This document shows, in pieces, positions 47,422 through 56,054 of a DNA stretch of 64,000 bases; positions within the stretch are counted from its first letter, which is position 1, and each line of letters starts with the position of its first letter. The stretch spans positions 136,984 through 200,983 of the forward strand of contig JALHRB010000001.1 of NCBI GenBank assembly GCA_022841665.1. Reading direction: 5' to 3'. This DNA comes from Pseudolabrys sp. (lineage in GTDB: Bacteria; Pseudomonadota; Alphaproteobacteria; Rhizobiales; Xanthobacteraceae). The notes beneath the pieces were generated by a model, which was not told where the DNA came from, did no database searches, and saw only the letters and a program-made list of their open reading frames with translations. The translations under genes were made by a program, and so were the position numbers.

Positions 47422-48600
47422 CTACGCGGCAGCGAGTTGTTGCTCCCTGGTCATAGAAATACTATCGGCGACGAGATCGTCGCAGAACAGGCGCGCTTCC
47501 TCGCGCGCGGCCTCGACCGCAAAGCGGCGCAGCAGCGCCAGCAGCGAGGCCATGTCGTCGTCGCGCTCGGCCGCGCAGCGCTCCAGCACGCGCTCGACCA
47601 TGCCACGCTTGAGGCGGGTCGCCCCGCCCTGCTCGCCGACCAGGATGCCCTCGCGCAGCGCGGCAATCGCCTCGCGGAAGGCCGGATAGGCCGCGTCCGG
47701 CAGGCCCGCCTTGCGGTAGAGCGCGCGGAAGCCAGAGACGTTCTTGTCGTGGATGTAGCTGGTGACGCGGTCGATCGGCACGTCCGCGAGCTCGGCCAGC
47801 GCCTCCTCGACCAGCACGATGTTGCCCGACAGGAGCGCGCGCAGGATCATGCCGGCCGTGAGCTGGCCGCTCGCGCGCAAATGGCGCACCAGCGCGCCCA
47901 GTTCCTCGTAGGGCGTGTCGGCGGCGAGCGCGAGCGTCGCCTTCTCGCAGGCCTCGCGCGCGGCGTATTCGGCGTGCTCCGGGCCGAGCCACTGCCGCGC
48001 CGTGACGAAGCCGGCCAGCGTCTGCGACAGCTTCGACAGCAACGACTGCCGCGTCGGCATCGGCAAATCATCGCGTGCCAAGAGGTTTTCGCGGATCGGC
48101 GCTAGGTGACCGAATCGTTCGACAATGCGGTCGACGGAGAACAGCGTGATGTCGGCGTCGGAATTTTCCAAGAGCGTCAGGCAAGCCTCGGCCGAGCCGA
48201 CCTCGGCGAGGGCGGCGGCCAGCGGCAGCGACAGCAACGGCCGGTTGGCGATCTCGACCTGCACGTCCGGCTTGCCGGTGGCGATCAGATCGACGAGGTC
48301 GTCTTCAAGCAGCAGCGGCGAGCGCGCCAGGATCGGCTGCGCGACGTCGAACTGGTCGGCGGCCAGCGCATGCACGACCACGCGCGGCGCCTTCTGCGCG
48401 GAAGCGAACACGTCGGCGAGCGCACGGCGCACCAGCGGCGAGGGATCGTCAAGCAGCATGATCATCGCGCCTTCGGCGGCGGCGAGATCGTCGGGCGACA
48501 AATCGGAGTGGAGATAGGCCCGCGCCAGCGCGGACGTGGCCTCGGCGCGCTCGCCGGGCGACGCATTACGGATCCATTGCAGGAACTGACGAACAATCAT
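47422..48600 (-). CDS. DUF2336 domain-containing protein
   Basis: This 392-residue protein starts MIVRQFLQWIRNASPGERAE, as alphaproteobacterial DUF2336 proteins do. An in-frame start 16 codons upstream is less likely. It is almost entirely helical with HEAT-like repeats (ALARAYLHSDLSPDD, SPLVRRALADVFASA, NRPLLSLPLAAALAEVG). It is cytoplasmic and has no catalytic motif. DUF2336 proteins are largely uncharacterised. It is monocistronic. Confidence 0.8.
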   Translation of the reverse strand: MIVRQFLQWIRNASPGERAEATSALARAYLHSDLSPDDLAAAEGAMIMLLDDPSPLVRRALADVFASAQKAPRVVVHALAADQFDVAQPILARSPLLLEDDLVDLIATGKPDVQVEIANRPLLSLPLAAALAEVGSAEACLTLLENSDADITLFSVDRIVERFGHLAPIRENLLARDDLPMPTRQSLLSKLSQTLAGFVTARQWLGPEHAEYAAREACEKATLALAADTPYEELGALVRHLRASGQLTAGMILRALLSGNIVLVEEALAELADVPIDRVTSYIHDKNVSGFRALYRKAGLPDAAYPAFREAIAALREGILVGEQGGATRLKRGMVERVLERCAAERDDDMASLLALLRRFAVEAAREEARLFCDDLVADSISMTREQQLAAA

Positions 48601-48734
48601 GACACGACCGACGCTACGAAACGGCCATCTCACAATGACGGCCGGCAACGAGCCTAGCGAAGACCGCTTAACAAAGCGTTCACCATAGAAATTGCCGGGG
48701 TGTTAACGACGCTGGCGCGGAAAACGCCGCAAAA

Positions 48735-49706
48735 TCAGCCGCTGCCGAACAGCTTGCGGATGTCAGGGCGGCTGTCGGTGAACAGGTCGAGCGCGCGTGC
48801 CGCCGCCTGCTCGTGCTGCGCGGCGCCCCACAGGCTGTTGATCTTTGGCGCCACCGCGGAGCCGCCGCGATCGGTGAACATGGCCTGGAACAGCGGCCTA
48901 TTGTCGGCGGCCTCCGGCCGCGCGGCTGCCTGCGCCTCGGCGTAGGCCTGCGTAAGCCCGGCTGTGTCGGGCGGAATTTGCCGCGATGCCGGCAAGGGCA
49001 CGACGGCCACCGGTATCGCCACCGGCACCGCCGCGGGCGGCCGTGGCGCCGCCTCTGCGATCTGCGTGCCCGCACCGAAGTTCGCCGCGCGCGCGACCTC
49101 GAACTTGCCGGCGAGCTTGGCATAGACCGCGCTCACACTGCGCGGACTGCCGCCGCGCTCGTAGAAGATGCTCGGATTGGCACCTGCCGCCTGCGGAAAC
49201 ATCGCGGCCGCGCTCGCGCCGGGATGGCTCGCGGCCGCGTTGATCAGTTTCCCGGCGCCGTCCGGCCCGAGGAAATGCGCGATGTAAAGCTCGCCGTCGC
49301 TCGGCTGCCGACCGATCGCGGCGCCGACATGGGCGGCATTGGCGCGGGTGAAGGCGCCGGCGAGCATCGCGCTCGCCTTGGGGTCGCTGCGCAGCCGCAT
49401 GATCGCCGCGCGCATCGAGGGGTCCGCCACATCGTAGCGGCCGTCGGCACTGCGCGTGATCGCGTCGGAAAACTGGCCGAGGCCGAGCGCCGGCCCGTCC
49501 TGCTTCATGGTGCCGAGCCAGGTCTGCTCGATGAACTGGTAGAGGCCCTTGGCCGAGGAGGTCGCCGCCTGCGCCGACGGGTTGAGGTTCGACTCGATCC
49601 GCGCCGTGGTCAGCAGGTATTCGAAACTGATGCCGGTCGACTTCGCGGCTTGGCGGATGGCGCCTGCGATCTGGGGCGCACTGCCGGAGACGGGATCGAC
49701 GGCCAT
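48735..49706 (-). CDS. Lytic transglycosylase-like protein
   Basis: This 323-residue protein has an N-terminal SLT-type lysozyme fold. The catalytic glutamate lies in TTARIESNLNPSAQA (about residue 38) and the signature SSAKGLYQFIEQTWLG follows. A Pro/Ala-rich middle and an unknown C-terminal region (about 200-323) follow. No signal peptide is visible; the protein begins MAVDPVSGSAPQ. Export would need another route, or it acts inside a secretion or flagellar apparatus. It probably cleaves peptidoglycan. Confidence 0.8.
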   Translation of the reverse strand: MAVDPVSGSAPQIAGAIRQAAKSTGISFEYLLTTARIESNLNPSAQAATSSAKGLYQFIEQTWLGTMKQDGPALGLGQFSDAITRSADGRYDVADPSMRAAIMRLRSDPKASAMLAGAFTRANAAHVGAAIGRQPSDGELYIAHFLGPDGAGKLINAAASHPGASAAAMFPQAAGANPSIFYERGGSPRSVSAVYAKLAGKFEVARAANFGAGTQIAEAAPRPPAAVPVAIPVAVVPLPASRQIPPDTAGLTQAYAEAQAAARPEAADNRPLFQAMFTDRGGSAVAPKINSLWGAAQHEQAAARALDLFTDSRPDIRKLFGSG

Positions 49707-49846
49707 CGGGTTGCCCTTGGCAAAGGTCTGCGCTACGCGACGCGCGCCTGCTTTCGCGGGCCATGCCGACCTTGGGGAATTATGGTAAACGGACGGTTAA
49801 CGCCCTTCCCCGCGGCGAAATTCCTGGTCTTTTGGAGACAATTGCG

Positions 49847-50329
49847 ATGTCGGACACCATCCAGCGGCACAAGCGCGGCGGCCTCTATTTCGAGGATATG
49901 GAGGTGGGCAAGTTGTACGAGCACCGCTACACGCGCACGGTAACGCAGATGGACAACATGCTTTTCTCCAACATGACGCTCAACCCGCAACCGCTGCACA
50001 TCGACCGCCACTTTTGCGAGACCGAGACCGAGTTTGGCCAGCCGCTGATGAACTCGCTGTTCACGCTCGGGCTCATGATCGGCATCCAGGTGTCGGACAT
50101 GACGGTCGGCACCACCATCGCCAATCTCGGCATGACCGACGTGAAATTCCCCAACCCGCTGTTCGAGGGCGACACTATCCACTGCACCACGCAGGTGGTG
50201 AGCAAGCGCGAGTCGAAGTCGCGGCCGACCGCGGGCATCGTCGAATTCCACCATAAGGCCTTCAAGCAGGACGGCACGCTGGTGGCCGAGTGCCACCGCC
50301 AAGTCTTCATCATCAAGCGGCCGGCATGA
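49847..50329 (+). CDS. MaoC-family dehydratase
   Basis: This 160-residue hot-dog-fold enzyme starts MSDTIQRHKRGG with GGAG about 10 bases upstream. The hydratase motif region NPQPLHIDRHFCE supplies the usual Asp/His pair, and GLMIGIQVSDMTVGT follows. It probably hydrates or dehydrates an acyl-CoA. The nearby CoA-ester lyase (51381) suggests a mesaconyl-/methylmalyl-CoA-type reaction, by analogy to related genomes. This is inference. Confidence 0.85.
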   Translation: MSDTIQRHKRGGLYFEDMEVGKLYEHRYTRTVTQMDNMLFSNMTLNPQPLHIDRHFCETETEFGQPLMNSLFTLGLMIGIQVSDMTVGTTIANLGMTDVKFPNPLFEGDTIHCTTQVVSKRESKSRPTAGIVEFHHKAFKQDGTLVAECHRQVFIIKRPA

Positions 50330-50333
50330 CAAA

Positions 50334-50354
50334 GGCCCGGCTTTAGACCGGGCC
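50334..50354. terminator. Bidirectional terminator
   Basis: The stem ggcccgg/ccgggcc with a 7-base loop lies between the convergent MaoC-type gene and metallo-hydrolase gene. AAA on the left gives T's for the minus strand. Confidence 0.65.
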
Positions 50355-50374
50355 GTTGTCTCAAGCGCGGCGGC

Positions 50375-51271
50375 TCAGATGCCGCGCCCCCAGTAACCGC
50401 ACCAGCGGTGGATATTCCACTCGATGTTCTGTTCGTAATTCGCCAGCGTGCCGTATTTCGGCAGCCGCACTTCCTTGGTCGCCGGATCGAAGCACTTGCC
50501 GGCGTCGGAAGCCTTCTTCACCTCGGCGGACAGATCGGTCATGAAGGCGAGTTGGTCTTCCATGTCCTTGCGCGTGCCGAGACGGCCGCCCGGTCCGGGA
50601 TGTCCCGGAATCTGCCGCTCCCAGCCGATCGCCAGCGTGCGCTTGAGCGAGGCCTCCCACTCGACCGGATAGGAGTCGTTCACGCCGAGCCGCGAAGGCA
50701 CCGAGCCGAGCTGGTTGAAGTCGACCGCGAACAGGAGCTTGTTCTTCGGCAGGAACATCACCAGCGATGAGTCGGAATGATTGCGGCCGGTGTAGATCAA
50801 TTCGAGCGTGGTGCCGCCGAGCTTGATCGTCTTCTTGCTGTCCACGGCCTGGTCTGGAACGACGACATCGAGGCCTTTGAGCTGGGCGAGGCGTTCCTTG
50901 GCGCGGCGATGCGCGATGACAGTCGCGCCGGCGTCCTTGAACACCTTGCCGCCCGCGATGTGGTCGTAGTGATGGTGGCTGTAGATCAGGTACTTGATCG
51001 GTGCCTGGGTGATCTTGCGGATCTCGTCGAGGTAGGTCTTCGCCGCCTGCGGCCGCCCGTAGCTGATCGGGTCGGTCACGATCACGCCGGCCGGCGTGAC
51101 GACGAACATCGCCTGGTGGTTCTGGTAGCGGAAGATGTAGACGTTGTCGGTGCCCACGACTTTGGTGGTCGCGAACAGCGGCGGCTGGCCGGGGGCCTGG
51201 GCCCACGCGGCGCCGGCGAAAGCGAGGGTGAACAAGGCAGCGGGTAGCGATATAAGGTTTTTGCTTTGCAT
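50375..51271 (-). CDS. Secreted metallo-beta-lactamase-fold hydrolase
   Basis: This 298-residue periplasmic protein has a signal peptide (about 1-24, ending AAWA). The zinc motif HHHYDH is at residues 99-104. Later metal-ligand candidates are the histidine in YTGRNHSDSS and the aspartate in LLFAVDFNQ. The C-terminal IPGHPGPGGRLGTRKDM also fits the family. The cysteine near its C-terminus (RWCGYWG) is unusual but unassigned. It lies between the MaoC and CoA-lyase genes on the opposite strand. The substrate is unknown. Confidence 0.85.
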   Translation of the reverse strand: MQSKNLISLPAALFTLAFAGAAWAQAPGQPPLFATTKVVGTDNVYIFRYQNHQAMFVVTPAGVIVTDPISYGRPQAAKTYLDEIRKITQAPIKYLIYSHHHYDHIAGGKVFKDAGATVIAHRRAKERLAQLKGLDVVVPDQAVDSKKTIKLGGTTLELIYTGRNHSDSSLVMFLPKNKLLFAVDFNQLGSVPSRLGVNDSYPVEWEASLKRTLAIGWERQIPGHPGPGGRLGTRKDMEDQLAFMTDLSAEVKKASDAGKCFDPATKEVRLPKYGTLANYEQNIEWNIHRWCGYWGRGI

Positions 51272-51380
51272 GGGTGATACCTCCCCACCGAAGCAACACG
51301 CGTGTCTTCCGCTTATTCCGTGCGCTAAAAGGGCGCACCCGGGCGACTGAGTTTCCCGGCATCAACCAGGACGAGTTTTT

Positions 51381-52250
51381 ATGCGGTCTTTACTCTTCGT
51401 ACCCGCCGACGGCGGGCCTAAGCTCGACAAAGCGATGGCGAGCGGCGCCGACGCCGTCATCATCGACCTAGAGGATTCGATTACGCCCGACCGAAAACCT
51501 GCGGCACGCGCCGCCTGCCTCGAATTCCTCAAGAGTGCCCAGCCGAAGACGCAGCGCCCGCGCCTGCTGGTGCGCATCAACGGGCTCGACACCGCCATGA
51601 CCGACGCCGACCTGGACGCCATCGTCGCCGGCCGGCCGGATGCGGTGGTGTTTCCGAAAGCCGAAGGCGGCGCCAGCGCCGTGCATCTCGACGCCAAGCT
51701 CACCGCGCGCGAAGCCATCGCCGGATTGCCGGAGGGCTCGATCAAGGTGCTGGCGCAGGCGGTGGAGTCGGCCGCGGGCCTGTTCCTCGCCGGCACTTTC
51801 CGCGACGCCAGCAAACGATTGATCGGCATGACCTGGGGACCGGAAGACATTTCCGCCGAACTCGGCGCCGAAGCGAACCGCGACGAGCACGGCATGCTCA
51901 CCGAGCCCTACCGGCTCGCCCGCAACATCTGCCTCTATGGCGCGGCGGTCGCGAAGATTCCGGCGATCGAAACCGTCTATGTCGATTTCCGCAACACGGA
52001 GGGCTTGCGCCGCGACACCGAGGCGGCGCGCCGCGACGGCTTCACCGGCCGCCTCGCCATTCACCCGGCGCAGGTGCCGGTGATCAACGACGTGTTCACC
52101 CCGTCGGCCGAGCAGATCGAAAAAGCCAAGGCGGTGATCGCCGCCTTCGCGGCGCAGCCGGGCGCCGGCGCGGTCGGCATCGACGGCAAGATGTACGACC
52201 GCCCGCATCTGGTGCGGGCGCAGGCGCTGCTGGCGCGGACGAAAGGCTGA
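51381..52250 (+). CDS. HpcH/HpaI-type CoA-ester lyase (CitE-like)
   Basis: This 289-residue TIM-barrel enzyme starts MRSLLFVPADGG, as malyl-CoA/citramalyl-CoA lyases do. VIIDLEDSITPDRK, VRINGLDT, VVFPKAEGG and LIGMTWGPEDISAELGA (metal-ligand Glu/Asp) are present. The C-terminal HPAQVPVINDVFTPS is shared by the family. It probably cleaves a 2-hydroxyacyl-CoA to glyoxylate or pyruvate plus an acyl-CoA, or is a thioesterase. It abuts the convergent radical SAM gene with no intergenic base. Confidence 0.88.
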   Translation: MRSLLFVPADGGPKLDKAMASGADAVIIDLEDSITPDRKPAARAACLEFLKSAQPKTQRPRLLVRINGLDTAMTDADLDAIVAGRPDAVVFPKAEGGASAVHLDAKLTAREAIAGLPEGSIKVLAQAVESAAGLFLAGTFRDASKRLIGMTWGPEDISAELGAEANRDEHGMLTEPYRLARNICLYGAAVAKIPAIETVYVDFRNTEGLRRDTEAARRDGFTGRLAIHPAQVPVINDVFTPSAEQIEKAKAVIAAFAAQPGAGAVGIDGKMYDRPHLVRAQALLARTKG

Positions 52251-54110
52251 TTACTCGGCCGGCTCGGCCGGCACCGCCGTCCGCTTGGGCAGCGCGCCGA
52301 CCGCCGACGGCGCAGCCTCGTGCGCGAGGCCGGTGCCGTCCTGGATCTGCTTCAGGCGCTGGCGCTCGGCGACATAGGCCTGCGCGGCGCCGGTGTGGAA
52401 CAGCTCGTGCGTCTCCAGTTCGTCGGCGGCGACCGGCGTCATCGCGATGTCGCGATAGGCGAAGCGCTGCGGGTCGGCCTTGATGCGCAGATAGATGCGC
52501 CGCAGCTTCACGTAGAGCGCCACCCAGCGCACGACCTTGCTCGCCATCTCGGCGAAGTATTGCGGATAGAACGACCAGATCGGCGCGACGGCGAGATCCG
52601 GCCGGCGGTCGCGGCGGAATTTCAGCCGCAAGAGCCCGCTTTCCAGCGGATGAATATGCTCGATATTGATCGAGCCCATGAACCAGGTGATGAGGAACAG
52701 GGCGTTGCTGGCATTGGCCCGCGTCACCGCCACGCGCCGCATGATCGTCTCGACGTGGTCCATCGTGTAGTAGCGCTGCCAGGCCATTTTATAGGCCCGC
52801 TCCCACTCGGCCGGCGACATCTTCGGATGCGCCGTGCAGATGTGGTTCAAATCGTACTTGTTCATGTCGGGATCGAGCGGCACGCCGGCCTTGTGCAGCT
52901 TGAGATGATCTTCCGAGCCCGGCAGCGGCGTCAGATAGAAAAATTCCAGCAGGTCGACCGGCAATTCCCGCTTGATCACGTCGATGTCGTGCATGATCGA
53001 CTCGACCGTGTCGTTGGGGAAGCCGAGGATGTAGCCGGCATACGTGAGCACGCCCTGGCTCTTCCAGGCGAGCAGCATGTGCCGGTATTCGGTGATCTTG
53101 TTCTGCCGCTTCTTGGCGCCCAGCAGGTTGTCCGGGTTGATGTTCTCCAGCCCGATGAACACGCGCTTGACGCCGGCGCGCCGGCACTTCGCGATGAAGT
53201 TCGGCAGCTTATGACAGAGCGTGTCGACTTGGATGATGAGGCTGATGTTGAATTTCTCGGCCTCGCGCAGATGGATGAGGCGGTCGAGGATCGGCTCCCA
53301 GTCCTTGTTGCGCGCGAAATTGTCGTCGGTGATGAAGAAGGCGCGCAGGCCCTGCCCGTAATTCTCCCGCACGATCTTCTCGACGTCGTCGGGCGAGCGG
53401 CGGCGCGACTTGCGGCCCTGCACGTTGATGATGGTGCAGAACGAGCACTGATAGGGACAGCCGCGGCCGGCGTCGAAGCTGGTGGTGCCGGCGATGGTGC
53501 GTTGCGCGCGGTCGACCCGCAGCAGCGGCACCGGCATGCCCTCGATGCCGGGCAGGTCGTCCATGTAATTGTAGAGCGGCTTGAGCGCGCCCGCCAAGGC
53601 GTCGCGCAGCACGATGTCGAGCCGGCCCTCCGCCTCGCCGGCGAACAGCGACAGGCCCAGGGCCCGTGCGCGGTCGAGATCGGCGTCGACGCCGCCGAGC
53701 ATCGACAGCACGCCGGAGACGTGGAATCCGCCGATGCCGACCTGGATGCCGCGCGCGCGCAACGGCTTGGCGAGGTTGAGCGCGCGCGGGAACTGGTTCG
53801 ACTGCACGCCGACCAACATCACCATGCCGGCGCCGGCCGCCTCGATCATCGCCGCCAGCCGCTCCGGCCGGATGCGCGTGTTGATCTCGTCGAAGGCGTG
53901 GATCTCGATGTCGACGTCGCCGAGCACGCGCCGCTCGGCGCAATCCTTGGCGAGGCCATATAGCGCGGCCAGCGAATTGGACGGAACGGGCGAGCGCAGC
54001 CATTGGATGACGTAGCCGTCGTCGTCGTAGTGCGACGGCTTGACGAGCACCAGGCAAAACCGCCGCAACTCACGTCCAGCGGGCACAGACCGCACTACTG
54101 ACGCTGACAT
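52251..54110 (-). CDS. B12-binding-domain radical SAM protein
   Basis: This 619-residue enzyme has an N-terminal region (about 50-165) resembling a cobalamin-binding domain. The radical SAM core follows, with C218, C222 and C225 in GRGCPYQCSFC. A further conserved block is AFFITDDNFARNKDWEPI, and the end is alanine-rich. Members perform methylations or rearrangements on unknown substrates. It may depend on the B12 taken up by the riboswitch-controlled receptor at 35647. It is not adjacent to a recognisable biosynthetic cluster. Confidence 0.88.
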   Translation of the reverse strand: MSASVVRSVPAGRELRRFCLVLVKPSHYDDDGYVIQWLRSPVPSNSLAALYGLAKDCAERRVLGDVDIEIHAFDEINTRIRPERLAAMIEAAGAGMVMLVGVQSNQFPRALNLAKPLRARGIQVGIGGFHVSGVLSMLGGVDADLDRARALGLSLFAGEAEGRLDIVLRDALAGALKPLYNYMDDLPGIEGMPVPLLRVDRAQRTIAGTTSFDAGRGCPYQCSFCTIINVQGRKSRRRSPDDVEKIVRENYGQGLRAFFITDDNFARNKDWEPILDRLIHLREAEKFNISLIIQVDTLCHKLPNFIAKCRRAGVKRVFIGLENINPDNLLGAKKRQNKITEYRHMLLAWKSQGVLTYAGYILGFPNDTVESIMHDIDVIKRELPVDLLEFFYLTPLPGSEDHLKLHKAGVPLDPDMNKYDLNHICTAHPKMSPAEWERAYKMAWQRYYTMDHVETIMRRVAVTRANASNALFLITWFMGSINIEHIHPLESGLLRLKFRRDRRPDLAVAPIWSFYPQYFAEMASKVVRWVALYVKLRRIYLRIKADPQRFAYRDIAMTPVAADELETHELFHTGAAQAYVAERQRLKQIQDGTGLAHEAAPSAVGALPKRTAVPAEPAE

Positions 54111-54206
54111 GGCGTAAAAATAGCACGTTTCGCGCGAGTGATTCGAAAAATCGCCGGCGCGCCCAATTGGCCGCAGCGCTTGCAGGAACCAACGGAAATA
54201 TCAGGG

Positions 54207-54638
54207 CTATTTCTTGCCCGGATAGACCGTGCCGGGATCGAAAGCGCGTCCCGCATCGGCGAATTCAAGCCGAACCGTCCCGGTCTGGCCGAGCGGAACC
54301 CTGCGGTAGAAGCACGAGCGGCGGCCGGTGTGACAGGCGCCTGCCCCTTGCTGGTCCACCTTGAGCCAGACCGCGTCCTGATCGCAATCGACGCGCAGCT
54401 CGAGCACGCGCTGGACATGGCCCGAGCTCTCGCCCTTCTTCCAGAGCGCCTTGCGCGAGCGGCTGTAGTACCAGGCCTCGCCGCTTTCGATCGTTCGGGC
54501 CAGCGCCTGCGCGTTCATGTGCGCGACCATCAGCACGTCGCCATTTTTGGCGTCCGTCGCCACCGCGGTTACCAAGCCGTCGGCATCGAACTTCGGCGTC
54601 AGCGCCGTGCCTTCTTCCATCTCTTTCGGTGCGGACAT
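54207..54638 (-). CDS. hisI: Phosphoribosyl-AMP cyclohydrolase
   Basis: This is the third step of histidine synthesis, opening the adenine ring of phosphoribosyl-AMP. It has 143 residues; the start [10 protein letters not shown] has AGGAG upstream. The metal-binding core [20 protein letters not shown] and [11 protein letters not shown] supplies Asp and Cys ligands. [20 protein letters not shown] and [20 protein letters not shown] are the conserved substrate loops. There is no HisE domain, as usual in alphaproteobacteria. It lies 98 bases after folE, a common pairing in this group. Confidence 0.95.
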   Translation of the reverse strand: MSAPKEMEEGTALTPKFDADGLVTAVATDAKNGDVLMVAHMNAQALARTIESGEAWYYSRSRKALWKKGESSGHVQRVLELRVDCDQDAVWLKVDQQGAGACHTGRRSCFYRRVPLGQTGTVRLEFADAGRAFDPGTVYPGKK

Positions 54639-54736
54639 GCGGTATCGCTCCTGCCGGGCGAAGCATCGCTCATGCATTTGGGGCGCGCGCTTTGCGCACG
54701 CGCCTCACACACTATTTATACGCCACCGAAGGTAGA

Positions 54737-55396
54737 CTAGCCGTGCGCGCCGCGCAGCATGGTCATGAAGCGGACCAGTTGCTTGGGGTCGTCACGGAAC
54801 ATGCCGGTGAAATGCGTGGTCACCGTCAGCGCGCCGGGCTTGGTCACGCCGCGCAGCGACATGCACATATGCTCGGCCTCGATCATCACCGCGACGCCGC
54901 GCGGATTGAGGATCTCGTCGATCGCGGTCGCCACCTGCGAGGTCATGTGCTCCTGCGTCTGCAGGCGCTTGGCATAGACGTCGACGAGGCGCGCCAGCTT
55001 CGACAGGCCCACCACCCGGTCGGTCGGCATATAGGCGACGTGCGCCTTGCCGAAGAACGGCATCATGTGGTGCTCGCAATGCGAGTTGAAGCCGATGTCC
55101 TTGACCAGCACGAAATCGTCGTAGCCGGCGGTCTCGCTGAAGGTGCGGTCGAGCACGTCGGCCGGGCATTCGCGGTAGCCCTGGTAGATTTCCTCATAGG
55201 CGTCGACCACGCGCTTGGGCGTGTCCAGCACGCCTTCGCGCTTCGGGTCGTCGCCGGCATAGGCGATGAGCGTGCGCACCGCGGCCTCCGCCTCCTCGCG
55301 CGAGGGGCGCGGGCCCGGCGGCGTCGGGGCCGCCCGCACATGGTCGGACAGGCCCTGCTTCGGCCATGGCTTCACGATGGTATTCTTGGCGTCCAT
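54737..55396 (-). CDS. folE: GTP cyclohydrolase I
   Basis: This enzyme makes dihydroneopterin triphosphate from GTP, the first step of folate synthesis. It has 219 residues. The zinc cysteine/histidine motif [20 protein letters not shown] and [16 protein letters not shown] are present. [20 protein letters not shown] is the substrate-binding stretch. It is of the standard (type IA) zinc form. It lies upstream of hisI on the minus strand and divergent from the IscU-like gene. Confidence 0.97.
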   Translation of the reverse strand: MDAKNTIVKPWPKQGLSDHVRAAPTPPGPRPSREEAEAAVRTLIAYAGDDPKREGVLDTPKRVVDAYEEIYQGYRECPADVLDRTFSETAGYDDFVLVKDIGFNSHCEHHMMPFFGKAHVAYMPTDRVVGLSKLARLVDVYAKRLQTQEHMTSQVATAIDEILNPRGVAVMIEAEHMCMSLRGVTKPGALTVTTHFTGMFRDDPKQLVRFMTMLRGAHG

Positions 55397-55606
55397 TACG
55401 GTCTCTCCGTTCGACCGGACCTACCTTGACGAGGCGGTGCCGGGAGTGTCACCGGGGTGGCCGCGCCGGTGCCGTTCAGGCCCCAGGACGCCGCATTCCC
55501 ATGCCCCAGACCCGAGAGAACCCCTTCTCGCGCCCCAAGGCTCGCCCCTATATATTCCTTTGTCCAGCGCTGGCAATGCGGCGGAACTCAAATCGGCAAA
55601 AGCTCA

Positions 55607-56053
55607 ATGCTTAACGACGTTTACAACGCGAAAATCCTGGAACTGGCGGGCAATATTCCGCGCCTCGGGCGTCTTGCGGCCCCGGACGCCAGCGCCACCG
55701 CCCATTCCAAGCTGTGCGGCTCGACCGTCACGGTCGACCTGAAATTGGCCGATGGCGCGGTGGCCGATTTCGCCCATGACGTGAAGGCCTGCGCGCTCGG
55801 CCAAGCCTCCTCCTCGATCATGGCCCGTCATGTGATCGGCGCCAAACCGGCGGAACTGCGCGAATTGCGGGAAACCGTGCGCAAGATGCTGAAGGAGAAC
55901 GGCCCGCCGCCGAACGGCCGATGGGCCGACATCGCGGTGCTCGAGCCGGTGCGCGACTACAAGGCGCGCCACGCCTCCACCATGCTCACCTTCGATGCCG
56001 TGGTCTCGGCGCTCGACAAGATCGAGGCCAGGCAGCCGGCCGCGGCGAAATAG
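55607..56053 (+). CDS. IscU/SufU-like iron-sulfur scaffold, two-cysteine form
   Basis: This 148-residue protein starts MLNDVYNAKILELAG. The scaffold fold shows C37 (SKLCGSTVTVDL) and C62 (DVKACALGQASSSIM). In canonical IscU/SufU a third cysteine ligand lies near the C-terminal helix; here the matching place reads KARHASTML with a histidine. A zinc- or cluster-binding role altered from the classical scaffold is likely. Location between folE and yidD/thrS is conserved in relatives. Confidence 0.82.
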   Translation: MLNDVYNAKILELAGNIPRLGRLAAPDASATAHSKLCGSTVTVDLKLADGAVADFAHDVKACALGQASSSIMARHVIGAKPAELRELRETVRKMLKENGPPPNGRWADIAVLEPVRDYKARHASTMLTFDAVVSALDKIEARQPAAAK

Positions 56054-56054
56054 C

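Noticed and set aside
48898-49764. 288-codon frame antisense-shifted within the lytic transglycosylase gene
   Set aside because: Arg-rich shadow frame on the same strand; the real frame has the SLT motif.
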